From the NCBI GenBank assembly GCA_016744015.1, contig JADGFD010000007.1, positions 1-64,000 on the forward strand: a stretch of DNA of 64,000 nt, read 5' to 3'. The notes below the pieces were generated by a model, which made no database searches, was not told where the DNA came from, and saw nothing but the letters and a program-made list of their open reading frames with translations. Origin of the DNA: Paracoccaceae bacterium. Lineage in GTDB: Bacteria; Pseudomonadota; Alphaproteobacteria; Rhodobacterales; Rhodobacteraceae. A program made the position numbers and the translations under genes. Of the stretch, positions 43,050-51,825 are shown one piece after another (within the stretch, counting starts at the first letter, position 1; each line of letters opens with the position of its first letter).

Positions 43050-43771
43050 AAACGGTAAGGATTTGCGGCCATTCCCACCTAGCCGCCCTGCAAGAAGGCT
43101 ATCGCGCACAAGAAAAGCGCGAGGTTGATGTGAAATTTGTGGCCCTAAGCGGCGCTAATTACAGCCCTGATGATTTTAGCAAGGTGGAGGCCGAGGGCGT
43201 GGCCTTTACCCCCCCGCTTTATCACAAAAATTTTGCCGAGCGCACTGGCGAAACCCATATCAATGGCGAGCATCTCTGGGGGCTTTCCATGGGGGGCTAT
43301 CCTTTTCGGCTGGATGCAGGCGCGCAATGGCAGCGCTGTCGGCCCTCACGCTTGCCCGAAGCCGGAAAGCGGCCGGTCTCAATGGCGCTGATTGATGCCG
43401 TAAATAAAGCCGACCGGAAAGCGACACAGAATTTTGCGTTGCATCTCAAAGCCGTGGGGGCACGGTTTTTCTTTATCGCGCTGCCCGGCGCCATTCGGGG
43501 CTTTCATAAAAACGATACTGAAAGCGATATTCAAACCCGCGCCTTTTTGCAAAACCGCGCCCGCCGCCAGTTTCAGGGCTGGCTGGCGGCAGAGGGTATT
43601 GATTTTATAGATGTGCCCGAAGGTTTGATGGATGAAGACGGCTATATGGACCCGGATCACATGCGCTTGATCAAGCCCAACGGGGCAAAAGATTTTAACC
43701 ATGGCAATGAAAAATTCGGCAAGCTGATGATTGAAAGAATTTCAGACTATGTAAATAGCAGAAATGACTAA
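43046..43771 (+). CDS. SGNH-like protein of the glycan island
   Basis: A 241-residue protein starting VRICGHSHLAALQEGY, where the SGNH block I (GDS) is replaced by G-H-S-H, a variant I know from uncharacterised proteins in polysaccharide clusters. Near the C-terminus PDHMRLIKPNGAKDFNHGNE could supply the Asp and His of the catalytic set. No signal peptide. It is coupled to the GSCFA gene by an ATGA overlap, so the two may act as a pair on one acyl-transfer step. The assignment is tentative. Confidence 0.62.
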   Translation: MKTVRICGHSHLAALQEGYRAQEKREVDVKFVALSGANYSPDDFSKVEAEGVAFTPPLYHKNFAERTGETHINGEHLWGLSMGGYPFRLDAGAQWQRCRPSRLPEAGKRPVSMALIDAVNKADRKATQNFALHLKAVGARFFFIALPGAIRGFHKNDTESDIQTRAFLQNRARRQFQGWLAAEGIDFIDVPEGLMDEDGYMDPDHMRLIKPNGAKDFNHGNEKFGKLMIERISDYVNSRND

Positions 43772-43807
43772 CATTTACTGTATCTGACAGGCAGGGACGC
43801 CAAGGCT

Positions 43808-45328
43808 ATGAACATAAGAACCCTTTTGCGCGATGTGGCGCAGGCCAACCCTGATCAGCCTATGCTGTGGTTTTCTGGCCAATATCGCAGCTACGGCGAT
43901 GCGCTGGCGTATTCAGACACCTTTTCGCAAGTGGTGGGCGCGGGGCAAAGCGTCCTCCTGATTTCCGACAAATCTATCGAGACATATTTCACAATTTTTG
44001 CCGCTATCATAGGGGGGGCAACTTATATTCCGGTGAATAAAAACTGGAATATAAGCCGGATAGAAAACATAATTGCTCAGGTGCGGCCCGAGGTGTTGGC
44101 CTGTGATGCCAATTGGGCATCAATGCGCTTGGCGGAGCTGGCAGCGCAGGGGTATCAACCCGTGGGCTTTGCCCCACCAGAAACGGGCGACAAGACCAGC
44201 ATCCAGCTTTTTCGGCGCCCGCAGGGACCCGCTTGCGCGCTAGCAGCTTACCGCGCTGAAAGCGGGGTGGATGACATCCTTTACGCCATGTTTACCTCTG
44301 GCTCTACGGGGCAACCCAAAGGGGTGCCGGTGCCGCGCGCCTGTGTTGATCATTACATCAGCGCCATGCAAAGCACTTTTGATTTGCAGCCGGGGGAAAA
44401 ATGGATCCAGTCGGTTGAGCTGAATTTTGACCTGTCAGTGCATGATATGCTGCTGGCATGGGGCACTGGGGGCTGTATTGTATCCATCCCGTCCGCCCAA
44501 AGCCCGATGGGGCCGCGATTTGTAAAAAAACTGGGCGTGGAAAACTGGCTTTCCGTGCCCTCAAGTGCAGCGCGGGCCGTCTCGCTGGGCTTGCTAAAAG
44601 AAAACGCTATGCCCTCACTTAAGCGCTCGTTTTTCTGCGGCGAGGCTCTGCCATCAGATGTGGCGCTAGCATGGGCCAAGGCGGCCCCCAACGCGCCAGT
44701 TTACAATATTTACGGGCCTACCGAAGCCACAATTGCCTTTTCATGGCATAAATTTGACCGCGCGAAAGACCACAGCGCGATTGTTCCGATCGGCATTCCG
44801 CTTGCGGGGCTGGCCATGCGTCTTTCCTCTGAGGGCGAAATTGAGCTGGGCGGGCCGCAGGTTTTTGCCGGATATCTTGGCAACCCCGAGGAAACCGCCG
44901 AAAAGCTGTATCTAGGGGAGGACGGGCTTAACTGGTATAAAACCGGTGACCGTGGCGCAGGCAGCGCTACCACCGGTTTTAGCTTTGAGGGACGCCTGGA
45001 TTGGCAAGTGAAAATTCGCGGCAACCGGATTGAAACCGGCGAAGTGGAGCACGCCATTCGCCAAGCTGTGGCCGCGGGGCTGGTGGCTGTAGTGCCGGCG
45101 GGGCAAATTGGGCCGGGTAGCTATGATGATTTGTGCGTTTTTGCCGATATTGAAGTGGATGCTGCCCAGCTTCGGAAACAGCTTTCCAGCACCCTCCCCC
45201 AGTATATGATCCCTGAATATTTCTTTACTCTGGCCAGCTTTCCCTATAATTCCAACGGCAAGATCGACCGAATAAAGCTGGTTGAAATGGCGGAAGCGCG
45301 CCTTCTGAAACCTAACAAAGGATCATAA
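43808..45328 (+). CDS. Stand-alone adenylation enzyme (amino-acid type, DltA/NRPS-like)
   Basis: A 506-residue AMP-forming ligase with all core motifs: A3 AMFTSGSTGQPKGV (about 160-173), A4 NFDLSVHDMLLA, A5 YNIYGPTEATIAF, A7 WYKTGDRG, A8 VKIRGNRIETGEVEHAI, and A10 NSNGKIDR with its Lys. In A4, Asp208 is at the position that binds the alpha-amino group in amino-acid-activating domains such as NRPS and DltA, which suggests an amino acid substrate. No carrier or condensation domain is fused; a separate carrier is coded 0.5 kb downstream. It probably activates an amino acid and loads it onto that carrier. Confidence 0.85.
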   Translation: MNIRTLLRDVAQANPDQPMLWFSGQYRSYGDALAYSDTFSQVVGAGQSVLLISDKSIETYFTIFAAIIGGATYIPVNKNWNISRIENIIAQVRPEVLACDANWASMRLAELAAQGYQPVGFAPPETGDKTSIQLFRRPQGPACALAAYRAESGVDDILYAMFTSGSTGQPKGVPVPRACVDHYISAMQSTFDLQPGEKWIQSVELNFDLSVHDMLLAWGTGGCIVSIPSAQSPMGPRFVKKLGVENWLSVPSSAARAVSLGLLKENAMPSLKRSFFCGEALPSDVALAWAKAAPNAPVYNIYGPTEATIAFSWHKFDRAKDHSAIVPIGIPLAGLAMRLSSEGEIELGGPQVFAGYLGNPEETAEKLYLGEDGLNWYKTGDRGAGSATTGFSFEGRLDWQVKIRGNRIETGEVEHAIRQAVAAGLVAVVPAGQIGPGSYDDLCVFADIEVDAAQLRKQLSSTLPQYMIPEYFFTLASFPYNSNGKIDRIKLVEMAEARLLKPNKGS

Positions 45329-45333
45329 TTTAA

Positions 45334-45804
45334 ATGGGTTTTGAAATTCGCTTGGCCGAACAGGATGATCTTGCTGCCCTAGCGCCGCATTTTGTGGAAA
45401 TGTATGCCCATTTTGCAAAGGCCAATGGCACAACACGGCTCTCAAAGGGCGGTTTTGCGCGTTGGTGCAGCACCTATCAGCGCGCTCGTGCCATCAGCCG
45501 TGTGGTTTACATTGCCACTCTGAATGGCGAGATCGCCGGATTTATCGAGGGGCAAATCAGGATTCAGGCACAGTCGGTTAACCCCGAAAAGGCAGGGCAT
45601 ACCGCACATTTATACGTGGCACCCGCCCATCGCCGCGCCGGGCTGGCCTCTGCGCTTTATAGCACTCTTGCCGCTTGGTTTGCCGAAAAATCTGTGCAAT
45701 CCGAAACGCTGGAGGTGGTTTATAATAATGCCACGGCGGATGCGTTTTGGCTTTCGCTCGGATTTAAGCCCACTTTTCTCACCTATTCCAAACCCGCCCC
45801 CTAG
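45334..45804 (+). CDS. GNAT N-acetyltransferase between ligase and carrier genes
   Basis: A 156-residue GNAT protein: GFEIRLAEQDDLAALAPHFV at the start, AHLYVAPAHRRAGLASALYS (acetyl-CoA-binding V-x-x-x-x-R-x-x-G-x-A block, about 89-108) and VVYNNATADAFWLSLGFKP. AAAGGA lies upstream. It begins six bases after the ligase gene and ends 34 bases before the carrier gene. In that place it may acylate the amino group of the carrier-bound aminoacyl unit or the sugar acceptor; this is inferred from position only. Confidence 0.85.
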   Translation: MGFEIRLAEQDDLAALAPHFVEMYAHFAKANGTTRLSKGGFARWCSTYQRARAISRVVYIATLNGEIAGFIEGQIRIQAQSVNPEKAGHTAHLYVAPAHRRAGLASALYSTLAAWFAEKSVQSETLEVVYNNATADAFWLSLGFKPTFLTYSKPAP

Positions 45805-45838
45805 CGGGATATCGCCTCTCACCCCTTTGGAGACCTTT

Positions 45839-46081
45839 ATGAGCAGCCCTATCGCAGAGACAATCAAAGACTATATTGCCGGATACTTTTCCGTTCCCGC
45901 TGATAGCATTAACAATACAACAGTGGCAGATGATATTGCAGGCTGGGATTCTATGGCAAATGCCGAGATCATTCTTGGCCTTGAGGATAAGCTGGAGATT
46001 GAGCTGGATGTGGAAGACCTGCTTGAAATGGATGATGTTGGCTGTATGATTACGATGTTTGAAAAACGGCAAGCTGGTTAA
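45839..46081 (+). CDS. Acyl carrier protein
   Basis: An 80-residue acidic carrier protein. The 4'-phosphopantetheine site is Ser38 in DDIAGWDSMANAEIILGLED; the GWDS version is typical of carriers for dedicated ligases and DltC-like proteins rather than of the fatty-acid AcpP (GADSLD). TTTGGAG precedes the ATG at 45839. Its natural partner is the adenylation enzyme at 43808. A phosphopantetheinyl transferase is not in the window. Confidence 0.9.
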   Translation: MSSPIAETIKDYIAGYFSVPADSINNTTVADDIAGWDSMANAEIILGLEDKLEIELDVEDLLEMDDVGCMITMFEKRQAG

Positions 46082-46108
46082 GGTGCGGGCAATAACGGAG
46101 TGGAGTGC

Positions 46109-47776
46109 GTGACAGAAAGCTACCCATCAGGCAAAATTGCAGTTTTGGTTTCTGGGCAAGTCCGATCTGACGACGACGATATGAGGCGTATTGCAGATGC
46201 CTGCAAACAGGTAAATGCTGATGTGTTTCTGTGCTTGTGGCGCAAGCGTGGCACCAAGGGCTTTGGCGGCGGGCAGGGGCTTTTGCAGTTGTCACGGATA
46301 TTTGGCAATCGGGTGGCCATTGCCATGCCGCGCAACTGGATTGGCGCGAATATGCGCAAGGTTTTCCCGAAAAGTGACCATATCCTGCCGGATTTGGGCG
46401 AGATAGAACACCAGCGCTATGCCAGCATTTTCCCGGATGCGCAGATTGATCTTGTTGAAGAAAAACCCGAGCTGACGATCCCTTATATGGATTCAAATAG
46501 CCTGCGAATGTTATATATGATCAACCGCTGCAACGGGCTAAAAAAGCAGGCCGAGGCTGAAATGGGGGGGGCGTATGATGTTGTCATCCGCCATCGCCCA
46601 GATATCGTACTGAATTACAAGCGAGCCATCTCGCGGTTTTCGCAAGTGGGCAAAATGATTTTTCCAAAAAGCGACGATAACAAGCCACAGCAGCTGCATG
46701 ATATCTATTGGGTGGGAAATTCCGAAGACGATGACCGGCTAACCGCGCTTTATCAGCGAGCAGAAAGCACGCGGGAAAAGGGCTGGGGTGGCATTCATCA
46801 TGAATTACGCGATCTGGTGATCAATCAAAATATCAACTTTGAGAAATTTGCCTGCACCACTTCGGGCATAAACGAAGCCTCCTATAAAGATCGGGATAAA
46901 CTCGCCGAAACCGCGGAGAACTTTCTGGTGGCGGTGCAAAACCGCCAGCTAGACATAGTGCAAGCGGGTGGGGATGGTTTTTGTGCCGCTTTTGATCCGG
47001 TTTTCAAGGCCGTCTTAACTGACACGTTCCCGGATGCGAGCGAGATCAGGCAGCGGTTTGCTGATATCAACGCGCTTACCGACAGGCCAAAGCTGAGCCT
47101 TTTCAGGCTGCAATCCCTTGGCTGGATGGCCAGCATGGACCCGCGCAACACGATCGAAGAGCGGTTTGCCCTTTTGGTGCTGACCCTGTGCATTGACCAC
47201 CTGACGCGAAACGAAAATGCCGCCGAATGGGTGGCAGGCAACCTGCAAAATGTTTTCCCACAAACCGGTGTGGTGAGCGCGGTTACTGAGCAAGTATTGC
47301 TTCGAGGGCCACTTAAAGCGCCCACAGGGTTTGTATCGGATTATGCCGATACCATTTGCAAATTTGCTACGACTTCCCCCGAGGAACTCACCCAGTTGCG
47401 CAGAAAAGTGCTGGGCAACATGCTCTTGGCCAATGAAAACTGGCGCTGGTTATCGACTGGATTGAAAGAGGAAAATAGCCCGCGGCTGGCCATTTGGCTA
47501 GCAGAGTCCATGCTGGAAAATGGGGCCTATGCGCGCGTTGTGGTAAGCCATGCTGTACAGGCTGCCAAACGTATTCAGCAGGAAAATAAGGCTTTGCAAT
47601 TGCTAGAAACAGCGGCGGCAACCGCCCAAAACGCCATGGCCTTCGGAGACCTAGGCCGCCACCAATTTGAGCAGGGCGACACGGCCAACGCCAAAGAAGC
47701 CCTTGAAAAAGCCCTGAGTTTTGAAGGCGCTCCCCCGTGGATCGCCCCCCTCCTTGCCAACCTGAAAGACCAATAA
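46109..47776 (+). CDS. Glycosyltransferase-like protein with C-terminal TPR-like part
   Basis: A 555-residue soluble protein. The N-terminal part (about 5-250) reads KIAVLVSGQVRSDDDDMRRI and YDVVIRHRPDIVLNYK, a pattern of uncharacterised capsule-cluster transferases in which the RHRPD Asp resembles a DxD-type metal site. The last 70 residues look like TPR helices (QFEQGDTANAKEALEKALSF). The middle is helical and unclassified. I place the start at the GTG at 46109 with GGAG 8 bases upstream; a GTG at 46100 is in frame. The sulfotransferase gene follows after one base. A glycan-modifying role is inferred from pattern and neighbours. Confidence 0.68.
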   Translation: MTESYPSGKIAVLVSGQVRSDDDDMRRIADACKQVNADVFLCLWRKRGTKGFGGGQGLLQLSRIFGNRVAIAMPRNWIGANMRKVFPKSDHILPDLGEIEHQRYASIFPDAQIDLVEEKPELTIPYMDSNSLRMLYMINRCNGLKKQAEAEMGGAYDVVIRHRPDIVLNYKRAISRFSQVGKMIFPKSDDNKPQQLHDIYWVGNSEDDDRLTALYQRAESTREKGWGGIHHELRDLVINQNINFEKFACTTSGINEASYKDRDKLAETAENFLVAVQNRQLDIVQAGGDGFCAAFDPVFKAVLTDTFPDASEIRQRFADINALTDRPKLSLFRLQSLGWMASMDPRNTIEERFALLVLTLCIDHLTRNENAAEWVAGNLQNVFPQTGVVSAVTEQVLLRGPLKAPTGFVSDYADTICKFATTSPEELTQLRRKVLGNMLLANENWRWLSTGLKEENSPRLAIWLAESMLENGAYARVVVSHAVQAAKRIQQENKALQLLETAAATAQNAMAFGDLGRHQFEQGDTANAKEALEKALSFEGAPPWIAPLLANLKDQ

Positions 47777-47777
47777 C

Positions 47778-48428
47778 ATGCCCATTATCTGCCAGCCCGC
47801 CAAAATGGTGTTTTTCCCAATTCCAAAGGTCGCCTGCACGTCGCTTAAGGTGATGTTTTATGAGGCCAATAACAATGTTCAATGGAACAGTGCGCGGCTG
47901 GGCTTTGGGCAGGTTCACACCCTTGCCGGCTTTGGCAGCTTACCTTTTGGCACCACAGATCTCTCTGAATTTGAGAACTATGCGAAGGTTGCCGTTGTGC
48001 GCAATCCGATCAACCGCGCGCTCTCGGCCTATCGGGACAAGGCCCGCCGGCTGGTTTTGGAAGGCACAAGAGCCGAAGAGCAACTCAACAAAGCCGGCTT
48101 GCCGCTGGAGCCCTCCCCCGAGCTGTTTTTTGACGAAATTGACCAGTATTTTGAATGCGCGCCCGTCATTCGCGAGCATATGCGGCCGTACCGGTATTTT
48201 CTGGGGGATGACACACGCTATTTTGAGCGGCTATTTCGCCTTGAGGCGCTAGATGAATTTAGTGCGTATTTTGGCATGAAGCTGGGAAAACCCGTTGAAA
48301 TGAAGTCCTCCAATTCATCAAAAAAATCGGTGAACGCGGAAAAGCCGATCTCGGACGAGACCTACAAAAAAATTGTTAGGTTTTGCAGTGATGATCTGGA
48401 ATATCTTTCAGATTATTATGACATTTAG
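47778..48428 (+). CDS. Sulfotransferase family 2 protein
   Basis: A 216-residue PAPS-dependent sulfotransferase: 5'-phosphosulfate loop FFPIPKVACTSLKVMFYE (about 12-29) and 3'-phosphate site KVAVVRNPINRALSAYRDKA (about 72-91). The pattern K-V-(A/G)-C-T-S/T is that of carbohydrate sulfotransferases such as chondroitin/heparan types. The acceptor is probably the glycan made or altered by this cluster. It lies between the glycosyltransferase-like and LpxL-like genes with 1- and 12-base gaps. Confidence 0.85.
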   Translation: MPIICQPAKMVFFPIPKVACTSLKVMFYEANNNVQWNSARLGFGQVHTLAGFGSLPFGTTDLSEFENYAKVAVVRNPINRALSAYRDKARRLVLEGTRAEEQLNKAGLPLEPSPELFFDEIDQYFECAPVIREHMRPYRYFLGDDTRYFERLFRLEALDEFSAYFGMKLGKPVEMKSSNSSKKSVNAEKPISDETYKKIVRFCSDDLEYLSDYYDI

Positions 48429-48440
48429 GGCGCAGCCTGC

Positions 48441-49517
48441 ATGAGTAACTATGAGAATTTTCAAGCCGAACTAGTGCGTGTTGGTTATACGGCCATGCGC
48501 AGCAAGGTTTGGGCCGATTTTCTGTTCGACCAGAGCATAACTCCCAAAAACCTCGAAATGCCTTCCGCAGACATAGACGCCGATTTGTTGCTGCTGTCAA
48601 ATCGGCATCCGGTCAACCCTACAGCATTGTTTTATATCGCTAAAATCTTTGTGGAACAATTGGTACCAACCCCCGATAGCATTGAAAGCTGGGACCAGAT
48701 AATAGAGCTTTTTCGCGGGCATACAGGCCTTATCAGCCACAGATCTAAAAATGATCTGTCTAACATAGCGCACAACGAAACCGTTCAAAAACGGCTGGAA
48801 GATTCGCCGCTCCGGCGCAGCTATTCCGAGTGGGAAACGATGGTAGCGTGCGGGGATCTGTTTGAAGTTTTTGTAATGTCGTTGTCCTACATGCATCGCA
48901 GCCGAGGCATTGATACCCCCTTGGTCAGCCGTTATTTTAAAATGATCCGTAGGTTAAAGGGCGTTTTGGACAATTCAGAAATTTCTGTAAAACAAGGTGC
49001 TCCAAAATTGATCGTGACCGTGCACTCCAGATTTCGCGGCGATATGGTGGTGTCACTCGTAAAGAAATTAGAAGAAAGCATTTACTCTGTTCTTGCGAAC
49101 ATGTTGCTGACCACACAGCAAGTTAATGCCCAACGTATTGTGATGCTTAAAAAGCTTAAGCGTGGCACCTCGGTGATGATCGCGGCTGATGGTAAAAAGG
49201 GTAACCATAACGGCCTAGGCCAAATTTTTAACCGCGATGTCAACATTTCTGATGGGTTCGCATGGGTAGCTTGGAAGGCAAAATGCCCTGTGGTTTGGGC
49301 CTATGCGGCCTTGGGCGAGCAAGGCACGGGGCTAAAAGCATATTCACACGTTTTACTTGAGGCCCCTGCGCCGGAAACTGATTTTGAGACCTATGCCGAG
49401 CAATTGGTTGCCGCCTATTTTGCGGCGATTGAAGACGCTATAATCCAACACCCTTTCGGCTTCGGCCTACTATACCCCAAGCGCATCGGAGACCGGCGAC
49501 CCGACAGGCCGCTCTGA
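48441..49517 (+). CDS. LpxL/HtrB-like acyltransferase fold protein (tentative)
   Basis: A 358-residue protein with no clear membrane anchor. The second half (about 185-350) recalls lysophospholipid/LpxL-type acyltransferases: LIVTVHSRFRGDMVVSL in place of the H-x4-D/E block, KRGTSVMIAADGKKGN in place of the D-rich block, then GFAWVAWKAKCPVVWAYAAL and AIEDAIIQHPFGFG at the usual ends. The first half is unclassified. DNA here looks more AT-rich than the surroundings, fitting acquisition. It is the last gene of the island, about 100 bases before dnaN. Confidence 0.55.
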   Translation: MSNYENFQAELVRVGYTAMRSKVWADFLFDQSITPKNLEMPSADIDADLLLLSNRHPVNPTALFYIAKIFVEQLVPTPDSIESWDQIIELFRGHTGLISHRSKNDLSNIAHNETVQKRLEDSPLRRSYSEWETMVACGDLFEVFVMSLSYMHRSRGIDTPLVSRYFKMIRRLKGVLDNSEISVKQGAPKLIVTVHSRFRGDMVVSLVKKLEESIYSVLANMLLTTQQVNAQRIVMLKKLKRGTSVMIAADGKKGNHNGLGQIFNRDVNISDGFAWVAWKAKCPVVWAYAALGEQGTGLKAYSHVLLEAPAPETDFETYAEQLVAAYFAAIEDAIIQHPFGFGLLYPKRIGDRRPDRPL

Positions 49518-49618
49518 ACATAGCCCGCAGTTAGACGCGGCACGGGCCAATATGCCCTTGAATCTTTAGCCGTTTCCGCTAGGGTTATTATCCAACAAAT
49601 CCAACCGTGGTGAGAATT

Positions 49619-50737
49619 ATGAAAGCCAGTATTGAACGCTCTGCCTTGTTAAGCGCCATGAGCCGCGCCCAGTCGGTTGTGGAGCGGCGCAATACCATTC
49701 CCATTCTGGCCAACGTGCTGATCGAAGCCGAGGGGGAGACGGTGAACTTCCGCGCCACCGACCTTGATATCGAAGTGATTGATAAATCCCCCGCAATGGT
49801 GGAACAGGCGGGCGCAACCACCGTACCAGCCCATATGCTGCACGAGATTGTGCGCAAACTGCCAGATGGCGCGATGGTGGCGCTTTCAGATGATGGCACA
49901 TCGGGGCGGATGGAAATCACGGCTGGGCGCTCACATTTCAGCTTGGCAACGCTGCCGCGTGAAGATTTTCCGGTCATGGCGAGCAGTGAGTATGACTGCA
50001 ATTTTGCGGCCAAGGCACCCGTGCTGCGGCGGCTGTTTGATAAGGCAAAATTTGCAATTTCAACAGAAGAAACAAGGTATTACCTCAACGGGGTTTATAT
50101 GCATGCCTCGCAAGGGGCGGATGGTTTGGTGCTGCGCTGCGTGGCCACCGATGGCCACCGTTTGGCGCGCATCGATGCTGACCTGCCCATCGGAGCTGAG
50201 GAGCTGCCTGGCGTGATTGTGCCGCGTAAAACAGTGGCCGAGCTGGGCAAGCTGCTGGGAGATGACGAAGCGAGCATTGCGGTGTCTGTTTCCGAAACCA
50301 AAATCCGCTTTGCCACGCCCGAGGTGACGCTGACCTCAAAGGTGATTGACGGCACCTTCCCTGATTATACGCGGGTCATTCCTGTCGGAAATACCAAGCG
50401 GCTTGAAGTTGACGCCGCCGAGTTTGCCCGCGCGGTTGACCGTGTGTCTACCGTATCCTCCGAGCGCTCGCGTGCCGTAAAGCTGAGCCTTGACGAAGAC
50501 CGCTTGGTGCTTTCTGTCAACGCGCCTGATAGCGGCGCTGCCGAGGAAGAGCTGGCAGTGGCTTACGGCGACCAGCACCTCGAAGTTGGCTTTAATGCCA
50601 AGTACTTGCTGGAAATCGCCAGTCAGGTGGACCGCGAAAATGCGGTGTTTATGTTTAACTCCTCGGGTGACCCAACCCTGATGCGCGAAGGCAATGATGA
50701 CAGCGCGATTTATGTCGTGATGCCGATGCGGGTGTAA
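49619..50737 (+). CDS. dnaN: DNA polymerase III sliding clamp (beta)
   Basis: A 372-residue sliding clamp, normal length, three clamp domains. N-terminus MKASIERSALLSAMSRAQSV, ERRNTIPILANVLIEA; C-terminus SSGDPTLMREGNDDSAIYVVMPMRV with the conserved MPMR end. It tethers polymerase III to DNA. An in-frame GTG at 49607 exists but the ATG at 49619 is standard. recF starts in its stop codon (TAATG). A DnaA-box-like TTATCCAAC lies at 49588-49596, two mismatches from consensus and not strong enough to call. Confidence 0.97.
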   Translation: MKASIERSALLSAMSRAQSVVERRNTIPILANVLIEAEGETVNFRATDLDIEVIDKSPAMVEQAGATTVPAHMLHEIVRKLPDGAMVALSDDGTSGRMEITAGRSHFSLATLPREDFPVMASSEYDCNFAAKAPVLRRLFDKAKFAISTEETRYYLNGVYMHASQGADGLVLRCVATDGHRLARIDADLPIGAEELPGVIVPRKTVAELGKLLGDDEASIAVSVSETKIRFATPEVTLTSKVIDGTFPDYTRVIPVGNTKRLEVDAAEFARAVDRVSTVSSERSRAVKLSLDEDRLVLSVNAPDSGAAEEELAVAYGDQHLEVGFNAKYLLEIASQVDRENAVFMFNSSGDPTLMREGNDDSAIYVVMPMRV

Positions 50738-51825
50738 TGCCTAAGCTTGCAGTTACGTCCCTAAACCTATCCCATTTCCGCTCCTATAAGCAGGCTCACA
50801 TCGAGTCTGACGGTGGCATTATGGCGCTTTACGGCGCGAATGGCGCGGGCAAAACCAATATTTTAGAAGCCATTTCCATGCTCTCCCCCGGGCGGGGCCT
50901 GCGCCGTGCGGGGCCTGCCGAACTGATGCGCCAGCCAGAGGCTTTGGGCTGGAAAGTGAGCGCCGAATTGCACAGCCTTTCAGAAGTGCACGAAGTCAGC
51001 ACCCGCGCTGAAGCTGACACCCCGCGCAGCGTGGAAATTGACGGCAAAAAAGCCCCGCAGGTGGCCTTGGGGCGGCTGGCGCGCATTATTTGGCTGGTGC
51101 CTGTGATGGACCGCCTCTGGGTAGAGGGCGCGGGCGAGCGTCGGCGGTTTCTGGACAGGATGGTGATGAGCTTTCACCCCAAGCATGCCGAGGCCACGCT
51201 GGCCTATGAAAAGGCGATGAGAGACCGCAACCGCCTGCTGAAAGACCAAGTGAATGATGCCTCGTGGTATGGCGCGCTGGAGGCCAAAATGGCCGAAAGC
51301 GGCGCCGAAATAGTCGCCAATCGCGCCGACGTGCTCGCCCGCCTGCAAATCGCCCAAGACAACGCCCAAACCGCCTTTCCGACCGCAGAGCTAAGCCTGA
51401 TCGGAGACAACCTTACAACCCCCGAAGAAATGACGGAAGCTTTCAGCACGGGCCGAACGCAAGACCTCCGCGCAGGACGAACGCTTGACGGCCCGCATCG
51501 GGCCGACCTGCACGCGGTGTTTCAGGCTAAAGGCGTGGAAGCTCGCGCCTGCTCCACTGGCGAACAAAAAGCCCTTCTCATTTCGCTAACCCTCGCCAAT
51601 GCCCGCGCTTTGCGCGATGATTTTGGCGCACCGCCAATCCTGTTGCTAGACGAAGTTGCGGCCCACCTAGACGCCGACCGCCGCGCAGCTCTCTATAGCG
51701 AGCTGCACGCGCTCAAAGCGCAGGCATGGCTCACCGGCACGGGGCCGGAGCTTTTTGAAGCGCTAAAAAATAGCGCAACACGGCTTCATGTTCAGGAAAG
51801 CGAATCGGGCTCGACTTTTTCCTAA
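50737..51825 (+). CDS. recF: DNA replication and repair protein RecF
   Basis: A 362-residue SMC-like ATPase of the RecFOR pathway, which loads RecA at gaps. Walker A is GANGAGKTNILEAIS (about 29-43), the ABC signature region CSTGEQKALLISLTLA, and Walker B PILLLDEVAAHLD. Normal length. Its start overlaps the dnaN stop by one base. Its stop overlaps the end of a tiny lipoprotein gene on the other strand. Confidence 0.96.
   Translation: MPKLAVTSLNLSHFRSYKQAHIESDGGIMALYGANGAGKTNILEAISMLSPGRGLRRAGPAELMRQPEALGWKVSAELHSLSEVHEVSTRAEADTPRSVEIDGKKAPQVALGRLARIIWLVPVMDRLWVEGAGERRRFLDRMVMSFHPKHAEATLAYEKAMRDRNRLLKDQVNDASWYGALEAKMAESGAEIVANRADVLARLQIAQDNAQTAFPTAELSLIGDNLTTPEEMTEAFSTGRTQDLRAGRTLDGPHRADLHAVFQAKGVEARACSTGEQKALLISLTLANARALRDDFGAPPILLLDEVAAHLDADRRAALYSELHALKAQAWLTGTGPELFEALKNSATRLHVQESESGSTFS

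Noticed and set aside
49588-49596. DnaA box before dnaN
   Set aside because: TTATCCAAC has two mismatches and stands alone.
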